Positions 50,140 through 61,642 are shown, counted from the stretch's first letter. The stretch: DNA of 64,000 nucleotides from Blastocystis hominis (GCF_000151665.1 NW_013171849.1:960593-1024592), one strand, 5' to 3'. Program-made: numbers and translations. The notes: generated by a model from the sequence alone, not told the origin.

Positions 50140-52025
50140 CATTGCCTGTCGGTTACTACATGTTCAGCGAGTTCATCGAGGCTGTCGGTGCTGAAATGGT
50201 GAAAGTGCTACCACTCACATCCATGACGATCGAGGATGATCATGTTCGCTTCAATGTCCAAGCAGACGGATGGTATTTCGATCGATCCAGTGTTGACACG
50301 ACGATCGATGGTTTTGGTTGGACTCCATGGTTCAAATTGGCATCAACGGTACGAAATCTGTGCATCGAACGACCAGTGGAAACTTCGTTCAACCCTGAAA
50401 GCGATTCCCCTCCTGATATGACGAATGATCAAGGTATTAGTGGTCAGGCGTATATAGGATCAAACACCTTCATTGCGTATGACTGGAAAATGCGTACGAA
50501 TGATAATCGGTTCCTGCTAAAGCCTCTCGCGACATACACAATGCGTTTAGCTGATGGTTCAGTACTCGATAGTGGTGAATTCTACATAACGGAAGATACG
50601 TCTACCCCGATCAAGATGAATACTCTTACAACCACATGTTTTAATGAGCTCAATGCTCGATATGCGAGTGCTATGGAACTACCTCCATCTCACCAGAATG
50701 CGATTGCGTGGACGGTGAATGACAATAGAGAAAGCATGTCATGGACTGCGAAGGACTATGCACCAGAATTGGAATTGCATATTACATCGGAAAATACAGG
50801 TGACTTGGTGTCATCGAATGGTTCTTCGATCAAACCTTGGTATTCCAAGGATAGTATATATCACACGAGAGTGTTTATCGATACGACGAATTTTATACTT
50901 GGAATACGTGGATATGGCGAAAGACCTCTCACAATCCAACGAGGTCATTATAGCGCTATTGATATCGTGAATATGATCGCTAATGTGATCAATAAGATAT
51001 ATGTAGATGCGTCTCTCGGAGGGTACTTGGTATATGTCATTGCAGATAATGGTGGTCGAGTACGAATGGGATGTCGAAATGGTACAGAACCACGATTCAT
51101 ATTGTTTTGTGATAATCCATGTTTCAAGATTACACCCGGACCATACGCTGAACCAGGTGGTGTGTATCTGTCTTGTTATTTCGAGTTTTATCGCAATTGC
51201 TACATCAGAATGCCCGAGTTGACATCACCTTACGAGTTTGCGATGGCAAACATCAACGGTCTGAATGCGACGAATATGATCAAAGGTAGTACGTATTCCG
51301 ATCGTGCTGTGTCGATCGAATTCATACAACCGACACGTGTTACGTATGTGAGGAATGATGAAGTTGTTGTTCCATCATTGAATACCTTCGTTGACTGGGA
51401 ACAACCTCAATCATACATGACAAATACAACGATTCGTTTCCCGTACGGAATGATGACACTAGACGATAGTGCTGCTGAGACTGATATCACGTACACGGAT
51501 GACACGGTGAAGCACAAGTGGACCATACCATCACGACTGACACAGGCTGACATGATATGGCACATGAACCAGTGTTTTGACTCGGCTGCACTGAACATAC
51601 GATGGAAAGCTGAGTCAGATGGGTATTACATTCACGCTGACTATGTGTTCTCGTTGAGTGGCAACCTTGGCACGATCATTCCCGCTTCAGGATCGCAATC
51701 GCATACATGGCGTATCCCTTTCGACGATGGTGTGTACTATGCCAACTATGGTCCATTGGTTGCCGAGTATCCTGTCGATATCACGAACGGTCTATCGAAC
51801 ATACAGCTGTATTGCAATATCGTGAAAAGCAAGACGATACCATTGCTTGCGAATGTCCCGATGGACAGCTTGTACAAGAATTACTTCTACAAGAACCGCA
51901 TGTTGGTACCATGTTCTGAATTGCTTGATCGCATCGTGTACGAACTTAAGGATGAAAATGGTGACCCGCTATCGTTCATTGGGAACGTGTATCTGCTAAT
52001 CGGTTTTACCGTAGTCAATAAATGA
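50103..52025 (+). CDS. Large spike-like protein, copy C, 640 aa, unbroken
   Basis: The only copy with this frame intact end to end, from LPVGYYMFSEF to NVYLLIGFTVVNK. The central cassette matches copy A, whereas the flanks match copy B more closely. No hairpin insert: VTYVRNDEVV is uninterrupted. The first codon in this frame is GTG without an upstream ATG, so the true N-terminus is uncertain. Confidence 0.72.
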   Translation: MVVTDDRESHMLTLPVGYYMFSEFIEAVGAEMVKVLPLTSMTIEDDHVRFNVQADGWYFDRSSVDTTIDGFGWTPWFKLASTVRNLCIERPVETSFNPESDSPPDMTNDQGISGQAYIGSNTFIAYDWKMRTNDNRFLLKPLATYTMRLADGSVLDSGEFYITEDTSTPIKMNTLTTTCFNELNARYASAMELPPSHQNAIAWTVNDNRESMSWTAKDYAPELELHITSENTGDLVSSNGSSIKPWYSKDSIYHTRVFIDTTNFILGIRGYGERPLTIQRGHYSAIDIVNMIANVINKIYVDASLGGYLVYVIADNGGRVRMGCRNGTEPRFILFCDNPCFKITPGPYAEPGGVYLSCYFEFYRNCYIRMPELTSPYEFAMANINGLNATNMIKGSTYSDRAVSIEFIQPTRVTYVRNDEVVVPSLNTFVDWEQPQSYMTNTTIRFPYGMMTLDDSAAETDITYTDDTVKHKWTIPSRLTQADMIWHMNQCFDSAALNIRWKAESDGYYIHADYVFSLSGNLGTIIPASGSQSHTWRIPFDDGVYYANYGPLVAEYPVDITNGLSNIQLYCNIVKSKTIPLLANVPMDSLYKNYFYKNRMLVPCSELLDRIVYELKDENGDPLSFIGNVYLLIGFTVVNK

Positions 52026-52355
52026 ATCTAGTGTTCAAAATTGCTCGAACGTACGAACATGAATTCACGAGTAACAATCTCATCAAAAGCGACATGGTAA
52101 TTGATCGGATTATCGATGAAGGGAGAATCGCCTGGCACCTGTCTTGTCCTTGATCGAGTGAACAACATGCAAGAACGACGACAGTCTCCGTTGGTTGTAT
52201 TGAACGAGGAGTACACGGAGAATGCACACATGAACGTCGTGGTACCCAAAAGTCGCAAATGGTCATTCTCGTTAACCGATAAGACTGGTGCAACGATTGC
52301 CTTACCAATGCCGATTACGGTGTGCATTCACATCCATGTTCTCCAAAGTAAATGA
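52022..52355 (+). pseudogene. Small virion-cluster gene, copy C, frameshifted
   Basis: MNLVFKIARTYEHEF start in an AATAAATG context. The same one-base insertion as copy B occurs near 52110, and the C-terminus reads VCIHIHVLQSK. Confidence 0.8.
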
Positions 52356-53055
52356 GTCATAATCGTGCACTACCGGTGAGTGTGATTAACCACAATACAG
52401 TAATTCCGAAGAACAACGAACGATACCATGAAACGTTCAACACAGTGATAATGCCTCGTGACCTTGTGTACAAGATCACTTCGATTACATGCAAGATCGA
52501 TACCACTTCTCTCTGGAACATTCGTGCAATGAATGTGGTGAAGGTTCAAATGCTGTCAGGGTTTGAAATGGTCTACAACGTCGGTCCTGGCTACTACTCG
52601 ATTACCGAGTTATGCCGTGCGATAGCCGATTCCATCCAGGTAGACGATGTTAACCGAGCACACCTGAACAGTGACGTGGCGACCGCTGTTGACCTTAGTG
52701 GCGCATCTGATTACACGAGTATCCTCAAGTTGGAAGGTATCGTTGAGGCAGGAATGGTAGCGAGTGAACCCTACGACATCACGAACGGAATGAGTGTGAT
52801 CCGAGTCTACAGTAGTATCAATGCTCAAACATTCGGTCTGAAGAGTCCACTGATCGATAACCTGATTCATGTATCGCTATGGGACTGAACAACATGATTA
52901 CCTGGGACAACCTATCGATCGATGTGATTGAACAATCGAACCTGGATTCCATTGACTGGGTACTGACGGACGCGAATGACAATCCGATCTCATTGAATTC
53001 GAATGTGTACATCTCATTCACGATATCTTGTTACACCAAAGTAAAGAATGGATGA
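52352..53055 (+). pseudogene. GYYSI-module spike gene, copy C, frameshifted
   Basis: Identical in layout to 40742-41443, but a two-base insertion near 52877 (ATCGCTATGGG for ATCGATGGG) ends the frame early. The remaining sequence ISFTISCYTKVKNG can be read in another frame to 53055. Confidence 0.82.
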
Positions 53056-55447
53056 ATACGTTGCTACAATTCCAATCATTCGATTCAAACCACACAAAGT
53101 GAAATCGAGAAACATGATAGGCAAAATGTTGAATCGATATTTCGATAAAGTCGTTGAAAGTGAATTCAATCAACAACGAATGAGGAGCGAACAATGGCGA
53201 CAGAAGCGAACCTTGTTTGATTCGTACATGAATCTCTCACCTGCTGAACGTCGTCGTGTATCTGTCTCGGACATGCGTGGATATCAAATGTAGCGAATTG
53301 ATAATGAGAACGTGCTGTTGTACTCATTCGAGGACAACGTGGTCTACAATGCTAAAATTGACAAACAATTCAACAAGATCATTGTTCAGTCTGTAAATCA
53401 CAAGTTGTCTGACATGGAGAAACGAGCTATCTTTGATAATCCATTTGGATATGAACCAGTATCACCCTATCGTATGCACTACCAGAGATCACAGGTTGGA
53501 AATGCACAAATCGTGAATATAACTGGTGATGTTGGAGTCAGCATCAACGAAATGAAGAATGCTGCTGAAACCATAACGGTTGCAGCTCAACAGATGGGAG
53601 ATAGTATCAACACAGTTACTCAACAGAATGCAGCGATTCATAATGATTTTGCTGGCTTGAGAGAAGATGTGGGTGAATATGGTGATCCAAAACGAACATA
53701 TCTATTATGGAATGATAACAATAGTACGATATACGTTTATGGAAAGACAAGCAAAGTGAAACAAGGCAGTCAGACATATGATGATTTGGTATCTGCAGGC
53801 TATGTTGAACGTGGACGATGGATGGTCAAAACCGAACAACAACCTCTGAATTTAACTTAGAAGATTCATCAAGAAATGAATGTAACGTCCATTATCAACA
53901 AGTTGGATGAGGTGATTACTGTGATGAACAGCTTCGGTATCCAGGTGAACCTTGGTAACATTTATAATGCAATAGCTTATGTAACAGAAAGAATCAATAT
54001 ATTACAAGATGAGGAGAATGGCTACCCTATGATGAGCATGTTGGCAAACGATAATTTTAAATTGACAAATACAAATTAATGAATCAAGTTGTTAAGTGCC
54101 AAATATGCTGAAGTGGCAACAAGTATTGCGACAGGAAATGAATCATTGATCCAGAAAATTGGTAACTTGGTAAATCAACAGAAAGCTGTGATTGAGGAGA
54201 GTAATAGATATTTGCAAACAGCCGAAGCTTATCTGAAATGAATTGAGAACAAACTCGATCTATCTGCAATTGCTGATATCCAAGCATTGATTCCAACACA
54301 AAGTGAAATGCGAATCGATGAATTGACAGAGTTCATGACGAAGCAATACAATGATTTCTTGATACAGTGGCTAGAGCGAAATAGTTTCATTCAGCAATTC
54401 GTATCTGCTGAGTTGGCAAAAGTATATGATGAAATCAACAAACGATTGGTTGAATCATTCAATCGATTCACACCTCTGATAGAAAATGTGTGAAATGAAT
54501 TGCAGACTACGAATCAGAATCTGATAGCTCTTGGTAATGCGGTTGCAGAAGAGGGTAAGGCAACTAAGCAGCAATAATTGGATGACACGAATACTCTGGG
54601 TAACCAATATGAAAACGGGCAGACTCAAACAACCAAGTTAATCAAAGATTCTACGGGTGCAATTGTTAATCAACTCACTGACAATCAGACTAAAACTGCT
54701 AACCTGTTGACAAATGGATTCACTTCCATGAGTAGCCAACTTGCTGAAGGACAGACTCAAACTAACAACCTATTAACAAATGTTAGTAATGCAGTTGTTG
54801 ATAAACATGCTCAAACTGGTCAGCTGCTTACTACAATGAGTAATCAATTTGCTAATACTCAGCTGTCCCGGGATCAATTATATCAACAATTGTATCAGCA
54901 GAATATGAGAGGAATCCAGAATTTCATGGATACCATTTGGCAATCATATGAATATTTCCGGAATCAGCCACAAATTCAACCTGTGATTGTACTGGACGAT
55001 CGTCAATCTGAAAGTGTAAATACCAGTTTCACACCTCAAGCAATCGATCAAGTGAATCGAGCTGCAGCCTTGATTGACGCGTATGAAAGTAAAGATTCTA
55101 ATTCCACCAAGGAAAGTTGGGAAAACGATGATACTCGCGAAGATTTCATTGCTTTCTCAAGTTTGCTTGTTCGCAATTTCAACAATCCTGTTTTCGCTCA
55201 ATTTGCTAATGACCTTGGATTCTCACGTCTCTTCAGGGCTTATCGTGATCGAAATGAAGACGCTGAACTGATGGATTTCTTCATACGAGTAGCTAATAGT
55301 AAGGACCTAACTCCTGATAATTTGGACTACATGAAAAACAAGATCAAACGGTTTGCTGTCAATGTAGATCAAAGAATCGAGCAATATTTGCAAAATACGT
55401 ATAATACTATCAAGGATATGTTTATTACACAAGGGTTCAATGGTTAG
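53048..55447 (+). pseudogene. Coiled-coil fibre-like gene, copy C, multiple stops
   Basis: The homologue of 16785-19063. Stops at 53291 (TAG for Gln, shared with copy B), near 53857 (TAG), a TAATGA pair near 54076, a TGA near 54238, a TGA near 54491 and the TAA before LDDTNTLG near 54575. The last frame (54578-55447) is open and encodes 289 residues of coiled coil plus the helical C-terminal domain. Confidence 0.82.
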
Positions 55448-55487
55448 TGAATATAGATGTGATCTTCTTTTCACTTTGTGTGCATAA

Positions 55488-56507
55488 ATGGCAATTCCAT
55501 TCATTGTTGATATATCTGCTTTCTACGGCGAACCCGATTTCCAAGAACAGGATAGTGGAACGATCGTGGACCGACGCAAGACATTGAATCTACACAAGGA
55601 ACTCGAAACACCAGTAAACAACACGCCAAAGAGAAAGAAACGAACTCCAAAGCAAACTACAACAAAAGTGCCGACGCGATTGCCATGTCGACCGATGTCA
55701 ACCAAGGTGGAGCAGTGGCATTCGGGACTACAAAGTCGGCTACAGGCGGCAGTTGTAAATTCGGTGGTGCCCTGGAATTCAATGAAGCGCAATTGATGAA
55801 CGAGCTAACCGTTTAAAATAGGAAATGTACTCGGAACCATTGCTGCCACGGTGATTCCTGCACTGATCCAGATGGCTCCACAGATCATTTCAAGCCTCAA
55901 GGCATTAATAAAAACCGGTGACAAAGGTGTCGCCCTCAAATTTGGTGGTGCTTCTGCTGTGTTCCTCAATGGAATCAACCCTAGCGATTACGACGACGTG
56001 TTGAAGACCATGAAAGCCATTGAACGACAAAGTAAAAACATCGAAGTCCGAGGTGGAGCAATGTACGCTGGTTCTAGTCGTGTTGGCACATTCTTCAAGA
56101 ATGCCTGGAACAAGATCAAAGGATGGTATGACAACAATGCAGACAAGTTAAAATCCATCATCGATATCCTGGTGAATGCTGGCACGAATGCCGCGAATAA
56201 CGCGATCAACAAGGGTGTGAACTATGTATCCCAAAAGACAGGATCGGACACTGTGAAACAGATCGCGAACGTGATAGGCAGCATGACAAAAGGAGGGATA
56301 ACCGATGTCGCCAATAGACTCTAAAGTAAGGACGAAAAGGAATCCGACGACGCAAAGGCATCCGGTGCAGACTATGACATCACCAATCTCTCGGACGAAG
56401 TGAACGCAATGGCAGTCCCGACGAAAAACAAAAATCGCATCCTCACAGCCCTTCCACAGAACAAGAACAAGATGCACAAGTCAGTGATCCGAAGGAGAGT
56501 GTACTAG
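55488..56507 (+). pseudogene. Glycine-rich minor virion gene, copy C, broken
   Basis: AIPFIVDISAFYGEPDF start in a GCATAAATG context. Frameshifts or stops occur near 55700-55850, and TAA near 56324 interrupts the NRL/SKD segment. The natural end RRVY is readable at 56507. No hairpin sequence is present. Confidence 0.8.
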
Positions 56508-56518
56508 GAAAGCTCTTC

Positions 56519-56920
56519 ATGCATGAATACATGAATGTGGATGCTGAACCAATGACTTTCGATGAAGTCCGAAAACTGGCCAAGCAACTCGAGATACCCG
56601 ACTTCGATGTGATGGAATTGGAAAAATACAAGAGACTGGCAAAGCGGTACAAAGAAACAGCGAATTGTATCATCTGGATATCATTCGAAGACGGTGGCAA
56701 CCTTGGTCATTTCGTGTCATGTTTCCACGAACCCGATGGCACACTGAACTACCAGGACAGCTTTGGTGAGATGAATGACTTCCCGCTGGCAGGTACGAAC
56801 CGTGTATTCCGTGTGATCAAAGTGAAATACCAATCGATCTTTGCCAACAACTGTGGCTACCTGGCACTCCTTCACTTGTACACGCACGACGCGGTTGACC
56901 CGGCTATCCAGAGGTTGTAG
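56519..56920 (+). CDS. Adenain-like cysteine protease, copy C
   Basis: 133 aa from the first ATG or 129 aa from MNVDAEPM. All four catalytic residues (GHFVSC, YQDSFG, KYQSIF, NNCGYLAL) are preserved although neighbouring genes are decayed. Confidence 0.83.
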   Translation: MHEYMNVDAEPMTFDEVRKLAKQLEIPDFDVMELEKYKRLAKRYKETANCIIWISFEDGGNLGHFVSCFHEPDGTLNYQDSFGEMNDFPLAGTNRVFRVIKVKYQSIFANNCGYLALLHLYTHDAVDPAIQRL

Positions 56921-56963
56921 ATGTAAATGAATAATAAACCCATTTTCACTTTGGTCATCCTGA

Positions 56964-58303
56964 TTATGTCAAGTCTTACTTGGAACGCAATCCTTTGCCT
57001 TTCTTCTGCTTTGTTGGTTCTGGAGGTGTGTAGTTCTGCGTTCCATCCTTCGGTTTCTGTACGAACTGGAATTCCTTCGTGTTGATGGCTTTACTGTAGT
57101 CCTGTGGTTTGATTTCAACGGCCTCTTTGATGTCCAAGAGATTGTACGTGCGGCTCTTGTCTTTCTTTTCCTCTTTTCTCGTTCCTCCCTGTCGTCCCAG
57201 TTCCTGCTCGAGTTGCTGTACTTGTCGTTGTTTCTCTTCCACTTCCTTCCTCTTTCGTTCATCACTCAATGCCTTCGGTAACTTCGATCGCAGTTTGTTG
57301 ATTGCTTGTTGTTTGCTACTCAGTTCGTATGGAACGTACTCGACCAACGAATCGTCGTCCAGGTAGTACCATCGTGTGTGCATGCCCATCTGGATATCAC
57401 GAAGTACCTCGCCCAGATTGGACGGTGGTGGTCAGTCTTCATTTTGCGCCATAAATCCTCTCGTCCAAGGATGTCATAGTACAAGAAGATTCGAGTGGCA
57501 TTATCCAGAATCTTGTTGCTCAATCGAGAGAATCCTTGGAATGCAATGAAACAACTGGTCTTTCGATGTCGACTCATGCAAGCCATGGTGTCCATGAAGT
57601 TCACCACCCAATGATCGTTCGGCTTCGTGTACAGGTCGTCAAAGATGTAGATGGACGGATATGTGGTGTCGTTGTAGATGGCCACACTTGATCTATCCTC
57701 ATTCAATTGTTTGTACGCGACGTCCTCGCTATCCGTGAATTCAGGGCGTACTTCGCTGTCAGTGTTGATCCATTGTGTCTTGATGCCTGCTTTGTTAGCG
57801 ACATGTTTGAGCACTTGTGGACACTTGTTTTCATAGCTGACCTTTCCCATGAAGAAGCAGATCTTGTCGAACGAGTGAGGTATCTCGTAGCACAACTGAT
57901 TGATGAGGAACGACTTGCCCGACTTGGAAGGAGCAATGATGCGCGTGAATTGATTGAGGAATGTATCCTGACAATCGAGTTCCCAGTCGAACTTCATAAT
58001 GCCCATGCTTTCCTTGTTCTGTCGAAGATCCTGCAATTGCTCATCAATGGTTTGCTCTGGTTGGATGTAGTCGGCTAGTTCTCGCAGTATTTTGGCATAT
58101 TACTTGCTCTTCTCTTCATCAGTTTCATTCTCCATCCGTTGTTTGATGGTATCCTGCATTACTTCGGCTTGATTGAGCGTATTCTCTGTTCTTCTTGTCA
58201 ATCGTTTGTTGTTATACGGACATCGATGGTTAAATCGTCTTATTCGATTCTTAATGGCGAGCAATGTTGTATCAATGTTAGGAATGTATGAACTATCATC
58301 CAT
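56964..58303 (-). pseudogene. Packaging ATPase, copy C, broken
   Basis: Starts MDDSSYIPNIDTTLLAIK. TAA replaces a Gln codon in SKQYAK (near 58098), a small deletion near 57430 shifts the frame in KMKIPPP, and a TAA lies four codons before the natural end. Walker A and B motifs are still readable. Confidence 0.85.
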
Positions 58304-58320
58304 GACTGTCTGTGGTTGCA

Positions 58321-58928
58321 CTATTTACTATACCATCCATGGTGACCAAAGTGAAAAATGATTGTCAGGAGAGAAACTCTATTTCCCTCATTTGACAGGA
58401 TGTCATAGTCACACTCATTGTCCTTATTGATAACTCTTATCTGATTAGACGTAAGAGTTGCGAAAGAAATAACACCACCATCGTCAGTTTCGAATTCCTT
58501 GCTCACTCCGGTAATCGCGATGTCAACCGTGGCTTCCTTGAAATCACGGAGAGCAATGCAAGAAACATCCTTTATATTGATTCTAATGGGCTTCTTGTCC
58601 TTATCCATGATTCTCATATCTGGTATCATTTTCACTTTGAACAAGGTTTCGTCATTATCATTCGAACGATAAGGAAGATTGTCCTTTTCAGTCGCATTAA
58701 GAAAAACATGCAGATTCTCCGATTGCTCATTGGGCAGTGTGATGGAGAAAGTGTTGAACAGTTTCTTCTTGTCTGTTTCGAACTTCGAGTTGTCACCCAC
58801 GAAAACAATGGTAGCATCGGTGATCTTGCAAAAATCTTGGCTGAGTCACTTTTCTTTCTTAAGCCGTCCTTGGTGAGAGAGATGTCCGAAGTATTGGAAA
58901 GATCGAAAACCTGAATCTTGTTGCTCAT
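58321..58928 (-). pseudogene. Mosaic 181-aa-type gene, copy C, frameshifted
   Basis: The middle (TDATIVFVGDNSKFETDKKK to SITLPNEQSE) is identical to copy B, but the N-terminal part after SNKIQVFDL and the whole C-terminal half differ (KDKKPIRINIKDVSCIALRDFKEATVDIAITG is a diverged relative). A small deletion near 58830 breaks the frame. It looks like a recombinant of two gene lineages. Confidence 0.65.
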
Positions 58929-58967
58929 ATCTATTTATATTTACTTATTGAACTCTTTAAGTACCAC

Positions 58968-60257
58968 TTAAGCATTTACCGTGTTGGCACTTATCATGAT
59001 GAGATGCATCTGGGTCGTCGCTGCAACCTCGTCTTCCAACTCGATTTCGAATTGGATCTGATTCGCTGCTCGCATCGGGAACCACTCGGCTAACGGGAAG
59101 GCAAAGATTCGGAACTGATTCAACCACGTCTTGTACGTCAACAGCGTGTCATACTCGTCGGAACGACTATTGCAAAGATAGTCCATCCATTCGAAGAACG
59201 TGTGATCAATTCCATCAGGTGTGTTCGTGTTGTCCACATTGATGATACGTTTCTGTTCACCAGCGATGTTCAATGAGATACGTTTGAATCGAATGTCCTT
59301 GAGTGTCGAGAAATCGCCATTGTCGTCCGTGAACATCATGAACATCATCTTGACGGGGAAGTTGACCAGCACACGATCATCGATGAAGTTCTGGCCAGAA
59401 GGAATACGGAATGTCTTGGTCATGATCTGATTCTTCACCAACTGAGTGTCCTCAGGATCGAAGGTCGAATCATCGCTCGTCTTGTAACTGTGATACCAAA
59501 GCGTGCACGTGTCGAAGTACACACCGGTGAAAGCCGTGGCTGATGGAACAGCGTCCGGACTTGTAGCGGTATTGATTTTGCCAGCATCGATGTAGAAGTA
59601 TGCATCGTCGTTCGTGGGATAGATCTGAGCATCCATCTGCGTGAGATTGATGAATCGTTCCTGAGAACAACCTTCAAAGATGTCTGCAAAGTTCACATTG
59701 ATCGTCGTGTACGCCGTGGTCGATCCAGGTGGCTGTACGAACTTGAGCATGTTGTAGAATAACTTCCCGCCATAAGGTCGACCCAGGATGGCCGCAGTTC
59801 GTGCGGTTTTATCGTCAGTATCGTAGTCACGGTCATCGTAGTAGATGTAGGACAGTTCCTTCAGTCCCTCGTTCACCACATTGTTGTGCTTGTTGTCCGT
59901 GAGCGCATTCAAGAGTGATCGGATCTGACCGATTTTCTCATTGTCTGCACTCAGAGGCAAGGATGCCAAGTTCTCACCATTCCAATAGGTGTATGTGACC
60001 TTCGTGTTGTTCACAATGCCTGACATGTTCTTCTTCACCGGAACATAGATATCCTTCGATGAACTGCTCGCATTATTTGCCAATCCGGTGATCTTGAGCT
60101 TGAAAGTCATTCGTGACTTGTAGAGATTGAAGTACACGTCATCATCGGATGGAGCGATCGTCCAATTGATCACATCGGTCGACTTGATGTTATTGGACTG
60201 ATTGCTGAACACAATCTGCGATTCGTAGTTATGCACAGGAGGAATTGTAGTAGCCAT
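58968..60257 (-). CDS. Probable major capsid protein, copy C, 429 aa
   Basis: Intact and nearly identical to copy A except around residues 63-70 (NNASSSSKDIYV) and 141-152 (DDRDYDTDDKTART). It has the natural NTVNA end with TAA and no hairpin at the stop codon. TAAATG start context. Confidence 0.72.
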   Translation of the reverse strand: MATTIPPVHNYESQIVFSNQSNNIKSTDVINWTIAPSDDDVYFNLYKSRMTFKLKITGLANNASSSSKDIYVPVKKNMSGIVNNTKVTYTYWNGENLASLPLSADNEKIGQIRSLLNALTDNKHNNVVNEGLKELSYIYYDDRDYDTDDKTARTAAILGRPYGGKLFYNMLKFVQPPGSTTAYTTINVNFADIFEGCSQERFINLTQMDAQIYPTNDDAYFYIDAGKINTATSPDAVPSATAFTGVYFDTCTLWYHSYKTSDDSTFDPEDTQLVKNQIMTKTFRIPSGQNFIDDRVLVNFPVKMMFMMFTDDNGDFSTLKDIRFKRISLNIAGEQKRIINVDNTNTPDGIDHTFFEWMDYLCNSRSDEYDTLLTYKTWLNQFRIFAFPLAEWFPMRAANQIQFEIELEDEVAATTQMHLIMISANTVNA

Positions 60258-60293
60258 TTATTGTAGGGAAAAATTTTCTCTCTGCCATAGTAA

Positions 60294-61553
60294 ATGGCAA
60301 CACCAACACAACCTGAGAAACTTGTATATCTCCAGAACGACGTGTTCAAGCGCAAGGAGATGACTGAGGGTATCCAGTACTACTTGGACAACTCTTTTGA
60401 CACGTTCGCATTTCCATCGACCAATGGCAACTACGTGCTTACCAAGACTGACGATGTGTACACATGGTCCGTCGCAGGTGAAGATTTCACTTCCTTGGAT
60501 AACTCGTATTTCAAGGGTAGCGATGGACAATCGATTATCATTCCAACCAATGGAGCTATTCCCTTCTTCAAAACCAATACAACCTTTGGAGGAATCGATT
60601 TGCCGTCTAGCGGAATCTATGTTCTCACAACGGATGGCACTACGCCTTCCTTAGAAGTCTTCAATGAGTCATTGATATTCGGAACAATGAACTACGATAA
60701 CACGTCCAACAGGTATGCGATAGCAAACTGGAATTCGACCGCGAGCAATCATAAGGACCTTGTATTGCCGAACAAGAGCGGGTCATTCTTCTTTCATACA
60801 GATTCGAGTAACAATTATGACTTCGCCACAATCAATGCCAAGAGTTTCTTCCATGACATCCTGGGAATTGAATCCGATGCACAGAAGATCGTGACATATT
60901 GGAATGATCAAGTATATGGATTACCACTTCCGATCACGACAGATTATGCTACGTTCAAGATCGAGAATAGCAGTACCTCGCCAGTCATCACCAATCTCAC
61001 TCCTTCGGTAACGTGCAAAGACATCCTGGGTTGTACGAGCAAGGAACATTGCCTTGTGTACAATAATGGCAATGAAGTGAGCAAATTGGCGATCTCGACG
61101 AGTAGTGGCAAGTACATGTTGGCAGTGAATGGTGGTGTACCGTCCTTCGTTCCACCGGACACTAAGTTGAGTAAGACATTCGAATATACCTTGACGAGTG
61201 GTCATAAAATCGTATCCGAATCACTCACATCGGCTGGTACAAATCGAATAGAAGCAATAACGTTGAAAGCCGATACATCCAACTTGATCACGATTGATGC
61301 GGTGATTTGGTGTTCGAACTATGAACAAGTGCTGATGGAATTCACAAGCATGCCGAACCTAGTAATCGGTGAAGACACGGCACGTATTATCAACATTCCA
61401 TTGAATAATCCCGTGCCTACCACAATTACGAGCGGTTCGTCCGTGATTACACCGACAAAGACGAATCCATTGACTATCGAAGTGGTTGGTAGTGGCGACA
61501 CCACGATCACACATTACTTCCAACAATTGAAGGTGAGCGTGGTTGAACTGTAA
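60294..61553 (+). CDS. Fibre-like protein, copy C, 419 aa
   Basis: Intact. The first ~95 residues are almost identical to A and B, then repeats with the same LP-x-x-x-G-x-Y plan but much diverged sequence (IDLPSSGIYVL, LVLPNKSGSFFF, LPLPITTDYATF, LAISTSSGKYML), and a diverged terminal domain. This contrast supports a conserved anchor and variable outer part. AGTAAATG start context. Confidence 0.7.
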   Translation: MATPTQPEKLVYLQNDVFKRKEMTEGIQYYLDNSFDTFAFPSTNGNYVLTKTDDVYTWSVAGEDFTSLDNSYFKGSDGQSIIIPTNGAIPFFKTNTTFGGIDLPSSGIYVLTTDGTTPSLEVFNESLIFGTMNYDNTSNRYAIANWNSTASNHKDLVLPNKSGSFFFHTDSSNNYDFATINAKSFFHDILGIESDAQKIVTYWNDQVYGLPLPITTDYATFKIENSSTSPVITNLTPSVTCKDILGCTSKEHCLVYNNGNEVSKLAISTSSGKYMLAVNGGVPSFVPPDTKLSKTFEYTLTSGHKIVSESLTSAGTNRIEAITLKADTSNLITIDAVIWCSNYEQVLMEFTSMPNLVIGEDTARIINIPLNNPVPTTITSGSSVITPTKTNPLTIEVVGSGDTTITHYFQQLKVSVVEL

Positions 61554-61569
61554 GCGGTGGAAACAAGGC

Positions 61570-61579
61570 CAAAGTGAAA
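61570..61579. promoter_or_regulatory. CAAAGTGAAA motif after the copy C fibre gene
   Basis: Begins 16 nt past the fibre stop. A reverse-complement TTCACTTTGG follows at about 61594-61603, making a small inverted pair. Confidence 0.4.
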
Positions 61580-61642
61580 GACAATCCCGCCAATTCACTT
61601 TGGAGGCAATCGCACATGGATCTTGTTGTTGGTTTTGTTTGC

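Noticed and set aside
32590-58100. A genetic code with TAR as glutamine
   Set aside because: Host genes and intact element genes use standard stops, and stops also replace Lys, Glu, Gly, Ser and Arg codons together with frameshifts.
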